A DNA stretch of 64,000 nt from an uncultured Bacteroides sp. (GCA_902388495.1 CABMPP010000002.1:124001-188000); one strand, 5' to 3'; counted from the first letter of the stretch, positions 52,701 through 61,775 are shown. The notes: generated by a model from the sequence alone, not told the origin. Numbers and translations are program-made.

Positions 52701-53770
52701 CAGAGCAATTAGACTCCCTTTCGTCATCTCCTGGAACAGGTATTGGCCTGGCACTAACAAAAGGAATCATAGAATTACATCATGGTACCATAGAAGTTTT
52801 TAGTGAATTGAATGAAGGAACTACATTCTGTATACATTTGAAGTGTGGAAACAGTCATTTCACTTCTGAACAAATTGAGTTAAACGAGAATGAAAAACTA
52901 TGCAAGACGGAGATCATTAAGCAAGAAATACAGCAATCTTTCCTGATGGAGCAAGAAATAGAAAAGACAGAGAATGAAACCATAACCAAGAAAAGTACGA
53001 TTCTGATTGTGGAAGATAATGAGCCACTGCGAAAGATGCTATCCGAGATATTCGAGAAGTTTTACATAGTTATTACTGCCACTAACGGTAATGAAGGATT
53101 GAAAAAGGTACAATCAGAGCAACCCGATATCGTGCTTAGCGATGTCATCATGCCCCAAATGTCAGGTACTGAACTTTGTCAGGCTATTAAAAAGAATATG
53201 GATACCTGTCATATCCCAGTTGTACTACTTACTGCCAAAACTGGGGTGGAGCATACTATAGAAGGATTAAAAATGGGGGCGGATGATTATATAACAAAAC
53301 CTTTCAATATCAATATTCTACTCTCACGCTGCAACAATCTGGTCAATAACCGGATCATGCTTCAAGAAAAGTTTAGCAGACAACCGCAAGTCACTCCATA
53401 TATACTTGCAACTAATGAAATGGATAAATCCTTCGTGGAGAAGGCTATGAACATCATAGAAAAACACATTGACAATACTAACTTCAAAGTAGACATGCTG
53501 GCCGAAGAGATAGGGATTGCCCGAACCAAGCTATTCACAAAGATTAAAGCAATCACCGGACAAACCCCTTTTGATTTTATTATGACCATCCGCTTAAAAC
53601 GTGCAGCAGTAATGCTAAAAAATAATCCTGAACTAAATATCTCGGAAATAGCCGACCGATTGGGCTTCAGCACTCCTAAATATTTTAGTAAATGCTTTAA
53701 AGAGAAATACAATATTACACCGCAAGAATATCGTAAGGAAGAAAGAAAAAACATAAACGAGAAGAAATAA
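49733..53770 (+). CDS. hybrid two-component system sensor/regulator of PUL2
   Basis: The protein has 1345 residues. In order: signal peptide (FLILCLCYLSIPIVRA), two periplasmic propellers made of regulator-propeller repeats (many WIGT/WAGT/LWLGT motifs), a Y_Y_Y domain (about 706-762), a membrane helix (about 766-789), HisKA with His825 in ISHEFRTPL, HATPase with NLISNAFKNT and GTGIGLALT, a receiver with Asp1137 in SDVIMPQMSG and Lys in ITKPFN, and a C-terminal AraC-type HTH (about 1235-1335). It is divergent from the PUL2 operon and should activate it on binding a lyase product. Base composition matches PUL2 and not the PUL1 sensor, so it travelled with its operon. Confidence 0.95.
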   Translation: MKPKIYFLILCLCYLSIPIVRAQDISFRHLTDNDGLSHYSVTSIYQDERGLMWFGTTNGINLYNGRSIKVYKYDRNSSNCICNSYIRQITGDRNGTIYFGTQSGISAYNIKEEKFSTLLTKQSTNIFFYEHLYMAYKNQLFKYDGKKFDLFYELPNKHNNISTIHISKDSILIGTSQSGLYILSHQQLSHPIPQGNIKDIFKDSSGCYWITNSTEGTGLYLIENGKLHNFQCIEDDPYSITSNFTHRCCEDKQGNIWIGTFDGLTKYNKQEKRFIRHKKKEHDKSLTHSSIWSLYCDDQGTIWAGTYFGGINYFNPEKRVYYEYVTSTKENDGLSSGIICRMTEDQDSNLWICTEGGGLNKYNRKNHTFQWYKHNSKQNSISHNNVKAIYYDREHQALWLGTHLGGLNKMDIKTGYFTHYKYSKEDTTSIPSNIISDIIPYNDYLLLATHNGIGVFNPQNGRCRPLLQNADDAAITKFTIGLLIDHLGILWITNNHNGVCAYNFETKELSVYKHYHSIEHSLSSNHINSIYEDSQGKLWFCTNESGIDLYHRETNLFENFNVLQNGLSSNLVYNVCEVDSNKILITTDKGISILDYQTKKCTNYTNLPLVSLKENALYRTKDNEFFVGGVSGMISFTQNSTKAFSRTYRLFPSRLTVNEQEISVGDNSGILSQSLSSTKLITLRPDQNVFNIEYAMTDYIPFNEDVILYRLEGFSDKWAPMNKQNTITYTNLSPGIYTLTVKAENKKSELISENHLQIKVLPPFYRTIWAYCFYLLCAASITYYLIRLYKHRIKLQESLKYEKKRIEDIEKLNQAKLRFFTNISHEFRTPLTLIIGQMEVLLQIGSLLPTVYNKILGVYKNCLQLKELINELLDFRKQEQGYMSIKVSEQNIVDFIYEYYLLFQGHAQKQKITFSFLKASDDIRLWYDAKQMQKVMNNLISNAFKNTKEGGYISISVKKRNQEVLIEITDNGKGISPKDIERIFDRFYQTEQLDSLSSSPGTGIGLALTKGIIELHHGTIEVFSELNEGTTFCIHLKCGNSHFTSEQIELNENEKLCKTEIIKQEIQQSFLMEQEIEKTENETITKKSTILIVEDNEPLRKMLSEIFEKFYIVITATNGNEGLKKVQSEQPDIVLSDVIMPQMSGTELCQAIKKNMDTCHIPVVLLTAKTGVEHTIEGLKMGADDYITKPFNINILLSRCNNLVNNRIMLQEKFSRQPQVTPYILATNEMDKSFVEKAMNIIEKHIDNTNFKVDMLAEEIGIARTKLFTKIKAITGQTPFDFIMTIRLKRAAVMLKNNPELNISEIADRLGFSTPKYFSKCFKEKYNITPQEYRKEERKNINEKK

Positions 53771-53787
53771 TAGAAGAAAAAGACATA

Positions 53788-53795
53788 TATTTGTA
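53788..53795 (+). promoter_or_regulatory. Bacteroides -7 box upstream of the lipoprotein gene
   Basis: TATATTTG lies 17 bp after the sensor stop codon and 20 bp before the ATG at 53816. It suggests that the lipoprotein gene has its own promoter. Confidence 0.5.
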
Positions 53796-53815
53796 GCAAT
53801 CAACACATAAACGTT

Positions 53816-55120
53816 ATGAAAAAGCTACAACTATTCTTTCTGTTCGCCTTATTGCTTGCCGCTTGCAGCGACGACGACAAAGAAAAACAACCCACGTTCG
53901 TTACTAATATCGCGATAGTCGATGCTGACAAAACCTTCGACCCGGGTGATGCCGTGACCGTGAAAGCCGACGGCTTCCAAGAGAATGACAATCTTATTCT
54001 GAACGCTTATTGGCCACTCCCTGATGAGCCGGTTCTGAATTATAAAGGATCTGCAAAATACATACGAGCCGTCATAAAGGAAAGAACTGCTACAAGCATT
54101 ACTTTCCTGGCCCCCGGAGGTTATCCCGCTTCTAGAGTAGAAATCACGCTCGAACGTTCAGACCCAAGTCATCCGATGAAACTCGGCCAAATCTCTGTTT
54201 CCGACGGACTACCGCCCAAAGAATTCCAACTCTACGGTATCACCAACTACCCTCCGGAGGCAAACGAAACGAACCGCATCGAACAGATAAGCCTCGATAA
54301 ATTTGCCGAGACTACACCCAAATCAATCGTACAGCTGCCCAAAGGACAACAATTCTCTTTGGTAGTCAATTCTCCGGGAAGCAACACTCTCTGCGGCATC
54401 TTAAAGCAAGACGGACAATATACCACCAGTTGCTTTGATCTGTCCATGCGCTATTGGCGAAGCACAGCAGGAACCCCCGTAACGCTCTGTAACACCTATA
54501 ACAACAACATATTCGAGATTAGCCAAATTGACGAAACACATCTGACGGTCAATAATATTACATCATCATCCTATAGCAGATCATTGTCACCCGCACCACA
54601 ACCCCGTTTCGAACTGCCCGAAGGATTGAAAGCAGACGCTTTGAGAAACTACCGGGGCATATGCCTCAGCGAAGGCTATATACTGCTCTCCGCCGATAAT
54701 GGCGACGGAACGTTTTCACCCGCAATAATGGATTTGCGCAGTGGGAAGTATAGCATACATCTTTACGACCCGATACAGTGTGACGCCCTGATACCTTTCT
54801 GGATTGCAGTCCCCAAAGAAGGAACGAATGAAGGTACGTACACCGGCGGATATGCCATATCGAATGCGAACGGCGGTGATACAGAATTCCGGCTTTGGAA
54901 TACGACGACGATGAGTATGGATGAACAACTCGATACTTTCCCAAATCCGGTACGCTCCATAACCACCTTCTGCACGGGAGACTTAGGCACACAGAAACTC
55001 TATGTACTATTTGAAGCCTACCGTAACGGCTGGCTGATTGAAGCGTACGACTTGACAAAGAAAGAGTGGCAAAGCCTCGGATTCGGATATCCTTATGCGG
55101 AGATTGTGCTGGCAAGATAA
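53816..55120 (+). CDS. surface lipoprotein of unknown function
   Basis: The protein has 434 residues. Lipobox Cys17 is followed by SDDDK, which matches the known Bacteroides surface-export pattern of Ser then acidic residues. Residues about 25-115 look like an immunoglobulin/IPT-type beta-sandwich (TNIAIVDADKTFDPGDAVTV, ending near VEITLERS). The rest is beta-rich and may be a propeller (repeated YxxxYDLxxxxW-like strands near the end), but I do not recognise it. There is no enzyme motif. The base composition is like the core genome, not the AT-rich PUL2, so although it follows the PUL2 sensor by 45 bp it may not belong to that locus. Confidence 0.65.
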   Translation: MKKLQLFFLFALLLAACSDDDKEKQPTFVTNIAIVDADKTFDPGDAVTVKADGFQENDNLILNAYWPLPDEPVLNYKGSAKYIRAVIKERTATSITFLAPGGYPASRVEITLERSDPSHPMKLGQISVSDGLPPKEFQLYGITNYPPEANETNRIEQISLDKFAETTPKSIVQLPKGQQFSLVVNSPGSNTLCGILKQDGQYTTSCFDLSMRYWRSTAGTPVTLCNTYNNNIFEISQIDETHLTVNNITSSSYSRSLSPAPQPRFELPEGLKADALRNYRGICLSEGYILLSADNGDGTFSPAIMDLRSGKYSIHLYDPIQCDALIPFWIAVPKEGTNEGTYTGGYAISNANGGDTEFRLWNTTTMSMDEQLDTFPNPVRSITTFCTGDLGTQKLYVLFEAYRNGWLIEAYDLTKKEWQSLGFGYPYAEIVLAR

Positions 55121-55137
55121 AATGGAAAAGAAAGGTT

Positions 55138-55201
55138 ACTGCAATGAATTCAGAAATCATTGCAGTAACAATCTCAGAAATCATTAGAGCAATGATTTCT
55201 G
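55138..55201. terminator. double hairpin between convergent genes
   Basis: Two hairpins lie in a row. The first has 10-bp arms ACTGCAATGA (55138-55147) and its inverse (55157-55166). The second has 11-bp arms CAGAAATCATT (55175-55185) and its inverse (55191-55201) with a 5-bp loop. The word CAGAAATCATT also occurs in the first loop and arm (55151-55161), so the alternative pairings exclude one another. No U-tract follows. It separates the lipoprotein gene from the convergent MscS gene. Confidence 0.65.
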
Positions 55202-55239
55202 AAATCATTCAAAAGCCCCCTGTAGAGGCCTCTAAAATA

Positions 55240-57039
55240 TCATTTCCCCTTCTCCCTCAAATCATCCTTCGGTATCGTCGTCTCATTACCGTCCCGCATT
55301 GCCATATAATGCGGAGACATGATCTCAATACCGGCAGCATTGAAGATATCCTGGATGTTCTGATGCAAATTGGAGTAGATCTCACCGAGACGATCGGCCT
55401 CCTTGATATAGGCATTTACCTGATAGACCGGGTACCAGTCGCTGAGTGAAGTCTCGAGCACAAAGGGACGGGGGGCGTCTATCACTCCGGGGGTATTCAG
55501 AGCAGCTTCTATCAAGAGCTGGTGCACTTTGCGCCAAGGGACATCATAGCCAATGGTAACTTCGGAATGGATAATGAGGCCGTATTCGCGTGCCGAAGCA
55601 CTATAATTCACGGTGTGCGAAGACATGATAAAAGAGTTGGGGATAGTCACCACTTCATTCTTGGTAGTACGGATACGAGTAACGAGCGGAGTCTTTTCAA
55701 TGACATTACCCGTCGTTTCATTCAGTTGTATGCGGTCGCCCAACTTGAAGGGGCGCATATAGGTTATCACCAATCCTGCCATGACATTCCCAATTACAGT
55801 ACTCGACCCCAGCGAAACAATCAGTCCGACAAACACCGATATCCCTTGGAAGACTCCGGACTGCGACCCCGGCAGATAGGGATAAATCATCGCAATCATA
55901 AACGCATAGAGCAGAAACCGCACAATGTGGTATGTCGGAATAGCCCAATCGGCATAAAAACCTCTTATCTGCAACCGTTCCGACTGTATCTCATTGGCAA
56001 GATAATGAACCAGCCTTACCAAGTACTTCACCGCCAGACATATCACAAAGATGGTAAACAAGTTCGGTACATAGTCGACAATTCCATGCAGAATGCTCTT
56101 TACAGGGTCCCAGATATAAGAAAACAGTTGGTAAGCAAAACCTTTCGTCTGTGGAAAAATAGAAAAGAGCAGCGGCACGGTCAGCAGCAACTGAAGAATC
56201 ATAAATGCATAACGCAGCAGATTGGAAAGGAATACAAGCAGATTGACCTGCTTCTGCGTATCCAGCAACTCATAGTCTTGAATGGAGATCGGTTTCAGGC
56301 GCGTATCTTTCAGCTTCTGAATACGTAGTCTGAGCTTTCGGAACAGCCAGTTGGTGAGTTTGAACAAGAAGAACTGCCCCACAAGCACCAGGATGAAGTA
56401 TAAGATACGTTTGCCCAGTTGCACCAGGCTGTGTTCTTTCTTCATGGATTTCAGCTTGTCTACAATGACATGCCGATGGTTGGCGGCCAGTTGGTCGCGG
56501 GTACAGTTCTCCCACAGTCCATCCTGGTCGGTGAAGGAGGCAATTACTTTATCGTTGTACATCAGGTCGGTAACGATATCACTGCTTTCTATATAGAGGG
56601 AGTCGGGATGCAGATTGAAACGCCTTCCCAATGTGGTAATATCAAGCGATACAGACTCAGCACGTTGTTGGGGAGTATGCCCGCCACGTTTGGCATAGAG
56701 ATAGAACAAGGTATCACCTTCTACCACCACCGGTACACCCGGAGTCACCTTGCGGAGCGAGTCGATACGCAGTTTCTGTCCTGCCAGTTTTACCGAATCC
56801 GCCGCATAGCTCAGCAGTTTCATCTGCTCCATTTCCATCCGCAGATTGGCTTCATTCAACTTTGCCGCCGCCAGTTCTTCCTTGAGAGCTGACAGGCGTA
56901 TCGAATCAGAGTCTACTTTCACCGCCACCGGCAAACTGTCCTGATGGAGCGCATCGAGCACTCTATCTACTAATTGTGCCGAAACCTTGCCTACCGGCAT
57001 AAAGAGCAGCCAAAGGCAAAAAAGATAAACCGCTTTCAT
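55240..57039 (-). CDS. MscS-family mechanosensitive channel
   Basis: The protein has 599 residues. A signal peptide is followed by a periplasmic part with a heptad-like coiled coil (about residues 45-80, LKEELAAAKLNEANLRMEMEQ in family terms), then about five membrane segments (about 200-410). The pore helix and MscS beta domain include GLIVSLGSSTVIGNVMAGLV, RPFKLGDRIQLNETTG and VTIPNSFIMSSHTVNYS (about 405-480), and the C-terminal alpha/beta domain ends in SPHYMAMRDG. The extended periplasmic N-terminus places it with the larger MscK/YbdG-like members. It relieves osmotic pressure at the inner membrane. It is a single gene, convergent with the lipoprotein gene and divergent from the antiporter gene. 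Confidence 0.92.
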   Translation of the reverse strand: MKAVYLFCLWLLFMPVGKVSAQLVDRVLDALHQDSLPVAVKVDSDSIRLSALKEELAAAKLNEANLRMEMEQMKLLSYAADSVKLAGQKLRIDSLRKVTPGVPVVVEGDTLFYLYAKRGGHTPQQRAESVSLDITTLGRRFNLHPDSLYIESSDIVTDLMYNDKVIASFTDQDGLWENCTRDQLAANHRHVIVDKLKSMKKEHSLVQLGKRILYFILVLVGQFFLFKLTNWLFRKLRLRIQKLKDTRLKPISIQDYELLDTQKQVNLLVFLSNLLRYAFMILQLLLTVPLLFSIFPQTKGFAYQLFSYIWDPVKSILHGIVDYVPNLFTIFVICLAVKYLVRLVHYLANEIQSERLQIRGFYADWAIPTYHIVRFLLYAFMIAMIYPYLPGSQSGVFQGISVFVGLIVSLGSSTVIGNVMAGLVITYMRPFKLGDRIQLNETTGNVIEKTPLVTRIRTTKNEVVTIPNSFIMSSHTVNYSASAREYGLIIHSEVTIGYDVPWRKVHQLLIEAALNTPGVIDAPRPFVLETSLSDWYPVYQVNAYIKEADRLGEIYSNLHQNIQDIFNAAGIEIMSPHYMAMRDGNETTIPKDDLREKGK

Positions 57040-57082
57040 ATCATTCCTAATGGGTAGTTTTAATTGTGTTCAATAAAGCGCA

Positions 57083-57090
57083 CAAACATA
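57083..57090 (-). promoter_or_regulatory. Bacteroides -7 box for the MscS gene
   Basis: Minus-strand TATGTTTG fits TAnnTTTG and lies 43 bp upstream of the start codon. A -33 TTTG is not visible at the usual spacing. Confidence 0.45.
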
Positions 57091-57164
57091 CAGAATGTTT
57101 TTGATTTTAAATCTTATTTTCAATTCAAAATGACAAAGCGCCGGAAAGAAATCACTATTATTGC

Positions 57165-57172
57165 TATCTTTG
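57165..57172 (+). promoter_or_regulatory. Bacteroides -7 box for the antiporter gene
   Basis: TATCTTTG fits TAnnTTTG and ends 25 bp before the ATG at 57198. Confidence 0.55.
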
Positions 57173-57197
57173 CCCCGAATTAAGAAAAAAGAAAACC

Positions 57198-58160
57198 ATG
57201 AATATACTACTGCTCATCGGAGGACTCCTTCTCATACTGCTGGGTGCCAACGGGCTGACGGACGGCGCAGCATCCGTTGCCAAACGTTTCCGTATACCGT
57301 CAATCGTCATCGGACTTACCATCGTAGCATTCGGCACCTCGGCACCGGAACTCACCGTCAGCATATCTTCCGCTCTGAAAGGCAGTGCGGACATCGCCAT
57401 CGGCAACGTGGTGGGAAGTAATATTTTCAACACGTTGATGATTGTAGGCTGCACCGCACTTTTCGCCCCGATCATCATCACCCGCAACACACTGCGAAGA
57501 GAAATCCCTCTCTGCATCCTCTCCTCCCTCGCCCTGCTGATTTGTGCCAACGACGTATTTCTGGACGGCAGCAAAGGAAACGTGCTCAGCATTACCGACG
57601 GTTTGCTGCTGCTCTGCTTCTTCGCCATCTTTCTGAGCTACACCTTCGCCATCGCCTCCCACCATCCTCAAGAGAAAGAGGAAGAAACGGAAGAGATCAA
57701 ACAGCTCCCCATGTGGAAGTCCATACTGTACATCATCGGCGGACTTGGTGCCCTCATTGCCGGAGGAAGCTTCTTTGTGGACGGTGCCAGCGGCATTGCC
57801 CGCAGCCTGGGTGTCAGCGAGTCCATCATCGGCCTTACACTGGTGGCGGGCGGCACGTCACTACCCGAACTTGCCACTTCCATCGTCGCCGCCTTAAAGA
57901 AGAATCCTGAGATAGCCATTGGCAACGTCATCGGTAGCAATCTTTTCAACATATTCTTTGTGCTGGGTTGCTCGGCTTCCATCACGCCACTACACCTGAC
58001 CGGTATCACCAACTTCGATTTATGGGTATTGGTAGGTTCGAGCATCCTGCTTTGGTTATTCGGCATTTTCTTCGGAAAACGCACCATCACCCGGATTGAA
58101 GGGAGCATCCTGATGCTTTGCTACATCGCTTACACTACCATACTGATATACAATTTGTAA
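57198..58160 (+). CDS. calcium/sodium antiporter (CaCA family, YrbG-like)
   Basis: The protein has 320 residues and about ten hydrophobic segments in two homologous halves. Each half has the CaCA alpha-repeat signature: FGTSAPELTVS with IGNVVGSNIFNTL (about residues 50-80), and GGTSLPELATS with IGNVIGSNLFNIF (about 215-252). The acidic residues in the PEL motifs coordinate the cation. A charged cytoplasmic loop (QEKEEETEEIKQ, about 155-165) joins the halves. It would exchange cations across the inner membrane; ion specificity is a family inference. Single-gene transcription is likely, given its own -7 box and a 122-bp gap downstream. Confidence 0.93.
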   Translation: MNILLLIGGLLLILLGANGLTDGAASVAKRFRIPSIVIGLTIVAFGTSAPELTVSISSALKGSADIAIGNVVGSNIFNTLMIVGCTALFAPIIITRNTLRREIPLCILSSLALLICANDVFLDGSKGNVLSITDGLLLLCFFAIFLSYTFAIASHHPQEKEEETEEIKQLPMWKSILYIIGGLGALIAGGSFFVDGASGIARSLGVSESIIGLTLVAGGTSLPELATSIVAALKKNPEIAIGNVIGSNLFNIFFVLGCSASITPLHLTGITNFDLWVLVGSSILLWLFGIFFGKRTITRIEGSILMLCYIAYTTILIYNL

Positions 58161-58253
58161 GAACATAAAGATGAAGTCCTTAGGGTATCGTAAAAGTAGA
58201 CATCCCGCAGACAGTTTTTGGGCACTCCACGCGGTACTTTAAAGATTATCATG

Positions 58254-58261
58254 TATCTTTG
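58254..58261 (+). promoter_or_regulatory. Bacteroides -7 box upstream of 58283
   Basis: TATCTTTG fits TAnnTTTG and ends 21 bp before the ATG at 58283. It would serve the run from 58283 to 63401, whose genes are spaced by 15 bp or less. Confidence 0.55.
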
Positions 58262-58282
58262 CCACCTCAATATTAAACAACT

Positions 58283-59419
58283 ATGGCAATTACTATCAAG
58301 AAAGTTTCCACAAAGAAGGAGTTGAACCAGTTTATCCGCTTCAACTACAAACTATATAAAGAGAACCCATATTCCGTGCCCGACCTCTTTGACGATATGC
58401 TCAATACTTTCAACCGGAAGAAGAATGCGGCATTCGAATTTTGCGAAGCCGACTACTTTCTGGCCTATAAGGATGGCAAAATCGTAGGACGTGTAGCTGC
58501 CATCATCAATCAAAGAGCGAACGAGACTTGGAACAAAAAGGAGGTTCGCTTCGGCTGGATTGACTTTATTGATGATCCCGAGGTGTCTCAGGCTCTGATG
58601 GATACCGTTGAAAAATGGGGCAAGGAAAGAGGCATGACCCACATACAAGGCCCGCTGGGTTTCACCGATTTCGATGCGGAAGGCATGCTCATCGAAGGTT
58701 TCGACCAACTCAGTACGATGGCAACTACCTATAATTACCCCTATTACCCGCAGCACATGGAACGCATGGGCTTCGATAAGGATGCCGATTGGGTGGAATA
58801 CAAAATCTACATTCCGGACGCCATACCGGACAAGCACAAACGAATCTCGGAACTTATCCAACGAAAATATAATCTCAAGATCAAGAAATACACCTCTTCC
58901 AAGAAGTTGGCACGCGAGTACGGACAGAAGATTTTCGAACTGATGAACGAAGCATACAGTCCGCTCTACGGATATTCGGCATTATCGCAGCGCCAGATAG
59001 ACCAGTATGTAAAGATGTATCTGCCGATTATCGACCTGCGCATGGTGACGCTTATCACGGATGCCGATGACCAACTGATAGCTGTAGGTATCTCTATGCC
59101 CTCTTTATCCGAAGCATTGCAGAAGGCGCACGGTCGTTTGCTGCCCTTCGGATGGTATCATTTACTGAAAGCGTTGTTCATGAAACGCCGTGCCAAGATG
59201 CTCGATCTGCTACTGGTTGCCGTGAAACCTGAATATCAGAATAAAGGTGTTAATGCTTTGTTATTTTCCGATTTAATTCCGGTTTATCAAAAATTAGGTT
59301 TTATATTTGCAGAGAGCAACCCCGAGCTGGAGATGAACGGCAAGGTACAAGCCCAATGGGAATACTTCAAGACCGAACAGCATAAACGGCGCCGGGCGTT
59401 CATAAAAGAGATAAAATAA
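58283..59419 (+). CDS. GNAT-fold protein of unknown substrate
   Basis: The protein has 378 residues and no signal peptide. The N-terminal half contains DYFLAYKDGKIVGRVAAIIN, a GNAT-like strand-turn-strand, and HIQGPLGFTDFDAEGMLI. The C-terminal half has a second GNAT-like segment (LLVAVKPEYQNKGVNALLFSDL, about residues 315-336) in which QNKGV fills the acetyl-CoA loop position. Homologues in Bacteroidetes are annotated only as N-acetyltransferase-like, and the substrate is unknown. It is the first gene of a tight run, with topoisomerase IV subunit B 12 bp downstream, so co-expression with housekeeping genes is likely. Confidence 0.78.
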   Translation: MAITIKKVSTKKELNQFIRFNYKLYKENPYSVPDLFDDMLNTFNRKKNAAFEFCEADYFLAYKDGKIVGRVAAIINQRANETWNKKEVRFGWIDFIDDPEVSQALMDTVEKWGKERGMTHIQGPLGFTDFDAEGMLIEGFDQLSTMATTYNYPYYPQHMERMGFDKDADWVEYKIYIPDAIPDKHKRISELIQRKYNLKIKKYTSSKKLAREYGQKIFELMNEAYSPLYGYSALSQRQIDQYVKMYLPIIDLRMVTLITDADDQLIAVGISMPSLSEALQKAHGRLLPFGWYHLLKALFMKRRAKMLDLLLVAVKPEYQNKGVNALLFSDLIPVYQKLGFIFAESNPELEMNGKVQAQWEYFKTEQHKRRRAFIKEIK

Positions 59420-59431
59420 TCAGGAGAATTT

Positions 59432-61303
59432 ATGGAAGAAATCAACGGACTGATGCCCGAAGGTAATGTAGAATATACGGAAGATAACATTCGTCACTTA
59501 GACGATATGGAGCACATCCGTGTCCGTTCGGGCATGTACATCGGCCGTCTGGGTGACGGCTCGCAGAATGACGACGGTATCTATGTATTGTTGAAAGAAG
59601 TAATGGACAATAGTATCGATGAATTCAAGATGGGTGCCGGCAAACGCATAGAAGTTACCATTGACGAAAATCTCCGCGTCAGCGTACGCGACTACGGACG
59701 AGGCATTCCGCAAGGCAAACTGATAGAGGCGGTCAGCAAACTCAATACCGGCGGTAAGTACGACAGCAAGGCTTTCAAGAAGAGCGTCGGACTGAACGGT
59801 GTGGGTATAAAAGCCGTAAATGCGCTCAGCAGCCATTTTGAGGTACGCAGTTACCGCGACGGTAAGGTGCGCATCGCCGTCTTTGAAAAAGGTGTGCTCC
59901 AAAGCGACGTGACGGAAGACACGGAAGAAGAAAGCGGAACCTATACTTTCTTTGAACCGGACAGCACGCTTTTCCTCAACTATACATTCCAAAATACATT
60001 TGTAGAGACGCTGCTGCGTAACTACACCTATCTTAATACAGGTCTTTCCATTATCTACAACGGTCAGCGCATCCTTTCACGTCATGGACTGGAAGACTTG
60101 CTGAAGGATAATATGACCGCCGAGGGCTTATACGACATCATCCACCTGAAAGGAGAAGATATCGAGATAGCTTTCACACATACCAACCAGTATGGCGAAG
60201 AATACTATTCTTTCGTCAACGGCCAGCATACCACCCAGGGTGGTACACACCAAAGTGCACTGAAAGAACACATTGCACGCACCATTAAAGAGTTCTACAA
60301 CAAGAACCAGGAATATTCCGATATCCGTAACGGTATCGTTGCCGCCATTGCCATCAATGTGGAAGAGCCACAGTTTGAAGGACAGACAAAGACCAAACTG
60401 GGTTCCCCCTCCATGGAGCCGGGAGGCGTCAGCGTCAACAAGTATGTGGGCGACTTCATCAAGACGGAAGTAGACAACTACCTGCACAAGCATCCACAGG
60501 TAGCGGAAGTGATGCTGCAAAAGATACAGGATTCCGAAAAGGAACGCAAAGCCATTGCCGGTGTCACCAAGCTGGCACGCGAACGTGCCAAGAAAGCCAA
60601 CCTGCACAACCGCAAGTTGCGCGATTGCCGCTATCATCTGAGCGACGGAAAAGGCAAAGAGCAGGAAAGCGATTCGTGTATCTTCATCACCGAGGGAGAT
60701 TCTGCCAGCGGCTCCATCACCAAGAGCCGCGATGTGAATACCCAAGCCGTATTCAGCCTGCGAGGTAAGCCGCTCAACTCTTACGGACTGACCAAAAAAG
60801 TGGTTTACGAGAACGAAGAATTCAACCTGCTGCAAGCAGCCCTGAACATAGAAGACGGCATAGAAGGATTGCGTTACAACAAAGTGATAGTAGCCACCGA
60901 TGCCGATGTGGACGGTATGCACATCCGCCTGCTGATTATCACGTTCTTCCTGCAATTCTTCCCCGACCTGATAAAGAAGGGACACGTATATATTCTGCAA
61001 ACTCCACTGTTCCGCGTGCGCAACAAGAAGAAGACCAATTATTGCTATACGGAAGACGAACGCGTAAAAGCGATTGCAGAGTTAGGTCCCAACCCGGAAA
61101 TCACACGATTCAAAGGTTTGGGAGAAATCTCGCCCGATGAATTCAAGCATTTCATCGGCAAAGACATGCGCCTGGAACAAGTTTCTTTACGCAAAACGGA
61201 CCTTGTAAAAGAACTGCTGGAGTTCTATATGGGTAAAAATACTATGGAACGGCAGAATTTCATTATCAACAATCTGGTTATAGAAGAAGATCTGGCATCA
61301 TGA
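59432..61303 (+). CDS. parE: DNA topoisomerase IV subunit B
   Basis: The protein has 623 residues, a type IIA topoisomerase ATPase subunit. It has a GHKL ATPase domain with [12 protein letters not shown] and YGRGIPQGK, a transducer domain, a TOPRIM domain with TEGDSASGS and the metal motif [10 protein letters not shown], and a C-terminal [13 protein letters not shown]. At 623 residues without the GyrB insertion it fits ParE better than GyrB, but subunit naming in this phylum is sometimes mixed. It acts in the cytoplasm in chromosome decatenation. The ParC partner is not in the window. Its stop overlaps the coaD start by 4 bp (ATGA). Confidence 0.9.
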   Translation: MEEINGLMPEGNVEYTEDNIRHLDDMEHIRVRSGMYIGRLGDGSQNDDGIYVLLKEVMDNSIDEFKMGAGKRIEVTIDENLRVSVRDYGRGIPQGKLIEAVSKLNTGGKYDSKAFKKSVGLNGVGIKAVNALSSHFEVRSYRDGKVRIAVFEKGVLQSDVTEDTEEESGTYTFFEPDSTLFLNYTFQNTFVETLLRNYTYLNTGLSIIYNGQRILSRHGLEDLLKDNMTAEGLYDIIHLKGEDIEIAFTHTNQYGEEYYSFVNGQHTTQGGTHQSALKEHIARTIKEFYNKNQEYSDIRNGIVAAIAINVEEPQFEGQTKTKLGSPSMEPGGVSVNKYVGDFIKTEVDNYLHKHPQVAEVMLQKIQDSEKERKAIAGVTKLARERAKKANLHNRKLRDCRYHLSDGKGKEQESDSCIFITEGDSASGSITKSRDVNTQAVFSLRGKPLNSYGLTKKVVYENEEFNLLQAALNIEDGIEGLRYNKVIVATDADVDGMHIRLLIITFFLQFFPDLIKKGHVYILQTPLFRVRNKKKTNYCYTEDERVKAIAELGPNPEITRFKGLGEISPDEFKHFIGKDMRLEQVSLRKTDLVKELLEFYMGKNTMERQNFIINNLVIEEDLAS

Positions 61304-61761
61304 GAAGAGCTATCTTTCCGGGCACATTCGACCCGTTTACCATCGGGCACTCGTCGGTAGTAAGCCGTGCACTGACTTTCATAGACGAAATTGTCATAGG
61401 AATCGGTATCAACGAGAACAAGAACACGTACTTCCCTCTTGAGAAGCGTGAAAAGATGATTCGGGACTTCTACCGGAACGAGCCGCGCGTCACCGTGCAA
61501 TCTTATAATTGCCTGACCATCGACTTTGCCAAGGAAGTAGGCGCCAACCTGATTATACGTGGCATCCGCACCGTGAAAGACTTCGAATACGAAGAAACCA
61601 TTGCGGACATCAACCGCAAACTGACCGGAATTGAAACTATCCTGCTGTTCACGGAACCGGAACTCACCTGCATCAGTTCTACCACCGTGCGCGAGTTGCT
61701 GCAATTTGGAAAAGATATAAGTATGTTCATTCCCGAAGGAATGGAAATTAGTGATAAGTGA
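61300..61761 (+). CDS. coaD: phosphopantetheine adenylyltransferase
   Basis: The protein has 153 residues, standard length. The nucleotidyltransferase signature [14 protein letters not shown] lies at residues 7-20 and the second motif ISSTTVREL lies near the C-terminus, with [12 protein letters not shown] in between. It transfers AMP from ATP to 4'-phosphopantetheine to make dephospho-CoA, the fourth step of CoA synthesis. It is translationally coupled to the topoisomerase gene and followed 14 bp later by the S41 protease gene. Confidence 0.96.
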   Translation: MRRAIFPGTFDPFTIGHSSVVSRALTFIDEIVIGIGINENKNTYFPLEKREKMIRDFYRNEPRVTVQSYNCLTIDFAKEVGANLIIRGIRTVKDFEYEETIADINRKLTGIETILLFTEPELTCISSTTVRELLQFGKDISMFIPEGMEISDK

Positions 61762-61775
61762 TTAATAAATAGACA

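Larger units (their letters stand above)
36750..53770. other. AT-rich island carrying PUL2
   Basis: The sequence from just after the phosphatase hairpin to the end of the PUL2 sensor is visibly richer in A and T than both flanks, with codons ending mainly in A or T. As hand-counted examples, line 50101-50160 has 17 of 60 G+C whereas line 9781-9840 has 34 of 60. The edges coincide with the PUL2 gene block. No tRNA, integrase, insertion sequence or flanking direct repeat was seen, so transfer is inferred from composition alone. Confidence 0.6.

Noticed and set aside
36750..53770. Integrative element or genomic island with att sites
   Set aside because: No integrase, tRNA gene or flanking direct repeat was found at either edge; only the composition shift supports transfer.
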